7,291 nucleotides of DNA, from positions 1 through 7,291 of the forward strand of contig JAAZJE010000052.1 in NCBI GenBank assembly GCA_012800515.1, read 5' to 3'. The notes under the pieces are model-generated. The model was not told the origin of the DNA and did not search any database. It saw nothing but the letters and a program-made list of their open reading frames with translations. Below, piece by piece: positions 6,012-7,291 of the stretch; positions within the stretch are counted from its first letter, which is position 1, and every line of letters begins with the position of its first letter. Origin of the DNA: Clostridiaceae bacterium. Lineage in GTDB: Bacteria; Bacillota; Clostridia; Saccharofermentanales; Fastidiosipilaceae. A program made the position numbers and the translations under genes.

Positions 6012-7291
6012 ATGAAATCAATCAAAGTCGGATATCTTCCCCTATACATAAAGTTATACGACGATAGTAACCCGCGATATCGCGATCCAATGGTTCGCTA
6101 TATGCATGAAATGATCGCCGAGCTTCGTGATCGGGGCGTAGAGGTTGTTTTGGCGGGCGAGGTTTGCCGCGTGCGGGAGGAGTTCGAGCGGGCGACCGCT
6201 AAATTCAATGCCGAGGGTGTGGATGCGGTCATCACCCAGCACTTGGCCTACTCGCCTTCGTTGGAATCGACGGAGGCTCTTCTGAAGCTCGACGCGCCGC
6301 TGATTGTCTTCGATACAACTCCGGACTACGGCCTGATCAGCGCCGCCGCCACGGAGAATCGCATTGGCGCGAATCACGGTATCCACGGTGTCCAGGACAT
6401 GTGTCAGTTGCTACTCCGTAACGGACGTCCCTATTTTCTCTGTGTCGGCCATGCTTCCCAGGAAGGCGTGTTGGACGAACTCGTGGGGTTGTGTCGCGCC
6501 GCCGCGACCGCCGCGGCTTTTCGTCGGATGAGAGTCGGCTCCGTCGGCGGGGCTTTCCCGGGTATGGGGGATTTTCTTATTTCCGATGAGCGCTACGCGC
6601 GGGATATCGGTGCCATTGTCGAATATATGACCCCGGATGTGGTTCGGGACTACCTGGCGCAGGTTACGGAAGAGGATATCGATCGCGAAATCGGCCGCGA
6701 TCGACGCGAATACGATGTCGAGATTACTTTTGAACGGGAATATCGGGAGGCGACCCGTTCCGGACTGGCCGTACGCCGCTGGATGGAAGCTCTGGAACTC
6801 GATGCCTGTACCGTTAACTTTTTAACCTTGGACCAATGTGGGTTGCCGAAGATGCCCTTTATCGAATGCTGCAAGATTATGGAACGGGGCAAGGGTTATG
6901 CCGGTGAAGGTGACGTATTGACCGCCGGTCTGGTCGGGGCACTGATTCAACACTATCCGGATACGACATTCACGGAAATGTTCTGTCCGGATTGGGAGCG
7001 GGATATAATTCTGCTCAGTCACATGGGTGAGAGCAATCCGCGTCTGGCGCAGTGGAAGCCGGTGCTGGCGGATATGAAATTCAATTACAATTCCTGCGGC
7101 AATACGGTCGCCATGTACAATTGCTACCGACCCGGGCGGGTTGTGCTGGTGAATTTGTCGCCGATGAACGATCATTTCAACCTCATTATCACGGAAGGTG
7201 AGATTGTTCCGGAGGGGCTGGAGCACGGGGCGTACAGATACGCGACTCAGGGTTGGTTCCATCCGTGTAAGCCGCTGCGCAGCTTCCTGAA
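6012..7291 (+). CDS. L-arabinose/L-fucose isomerase family protein, 3' end outside window
   Basis: The frame runs from ATG 6012 to the window edge without a stop (426 codons). The N-terminal Rossmann-like domain begins MKSIKVGYLPLYIKLYDD. The family marker NHGIHGVQDMC is near residue 120, followed by PYFLCVGHAS and VGSVGGAFPGMGDF. The metal-site pattern of AraA is recognisable: E299 in YAGEGDV, E322 in FTEMFCPD and H337 in LSHMGESNP, in the same order as E306, E333 and H350 of the E. coli enzyme. The fourth ligand histidine would be near or beyond the visible end; the GWFHPCKP segment near residue 416 is one candidate. Such enzymes interconvert an aldose and a ketose with Mn2+ in the cytoplasm. 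Which sugar is used cannot be told: the loops are shorter than in AraA, so this is a divergent subgroup. The neighbouring sugar genes, if any, lie beyond the window. Confidence 0.85.
   Translation, partial: MKSIKVGYLPLYIKLYDDSNPRYRDPMVRYMHEMIAELRDRGVEVVLAGEVCRVREEFERATAKFNAEGVDAVITQHLAYSPSLESTEALLKLDAPLIVFDTTPDYGLISAAATENRIGANHGIHGVQDMCQLLLRNGRPYFLCVGHASQEGVLDELVGLCRAAATAAAFRRMRVGSVGGAFPGMGDFLISDERYARDIGAIVEYMTPDVVRDYLAQVTEEDIDREIGRDRREYDVEITFEREYREATRSGLAVRRWMEALELDACTVNFLTLDQCGLPKMPFIECCKIMERGKGYAGEGDVLTAGLVGALIQHYPDTTFTEMFCPDWERDIILLSHMGESNPRLAQWKPVLADMKFNYNSCGNTVAMYNCYRPGRVVLVNLSPMNDHFNLIITEGEIVPEGLEHGAYRYATQGWFHPCKPLRSFL

Overview
The window looks like a piece of a bacterial chromosome of about 55% GC by eye, in which intact metabolic genes alternate with broken ones. 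The mix of gene families (a DUF4838 glycan-associated protein, a GxGGGP-type FAD oxidoreductase start directly behind it, an M55 D-aminopeptidase, a C-S lyase and an arabinose/fucose isomerase homologue) is what I would expect from a saccharolytic gut or environmental member of the Planctomycetota-Verrucomicrobiota-Chlamydiota group, most likely Lentisphaerota (Victivallales-like). That placement is inferred from gene content, not from a marker gene.

Layout. Bases 3-1805 (+) hold the 3' part of a large DUF4838 protein that begins before the window. About 66 bases later a well-positioned ribosome binding site and ATG open an FAD-dependent oxidoreductase, but only about 22 residues survive before the frame runs into unrelated sequence and stops at 1997. 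An orphan C-terminal coding fragment in another frame ends at 2149. Bases 2164-2450 contain a cluster of related inverted repeats with no credible gene. It includes a 30-base inverted pair matching at 28 positions. On the minus strand, 3820-2612 encodes an intact MalY/PatB-like PLP-dependent C-S lyase or aminotransferase. It diverges from an intact M55 D-aminopeptidase (4000-4830, +), which is followed 3 bases later by a major facilitator transporter that has lost two internal blocks (4834-5561, pseudogene). Convergent to that pseudogene and overlapping its 3' end is a secreted-protein gene (5766-5482, -). It keeps its ribosome binding site, signal peptide and a possible promoter with two palindromes, but appears cut off where the transporter tail begins. 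The window ends in the first 426 codons of an L-arabinose/L-fucose isomerase-family enzyme (6012 to the edge, +).

How the parts work together. The two ends point to plant or host glycan use: a DUF4838 protein with a CxCxxC motif, and a sugar isomerase with a conserved Glu-Glu-His metal site. The middle (C-S lyase, D-aminopeptidase and a once-coupled transporter) points to small-peptide or amino-acid salvage, although the divergent arrangement alone does not prove a shared pathway. At least three genes are clearly decayed, and one decayed stretch lies next to the repeat cluster, so the window appears to be a site of repeated deletion or rearrangement. I found no CRISPR array, tRNA, rRNA, complete insertion sequence, or defence or phage module.
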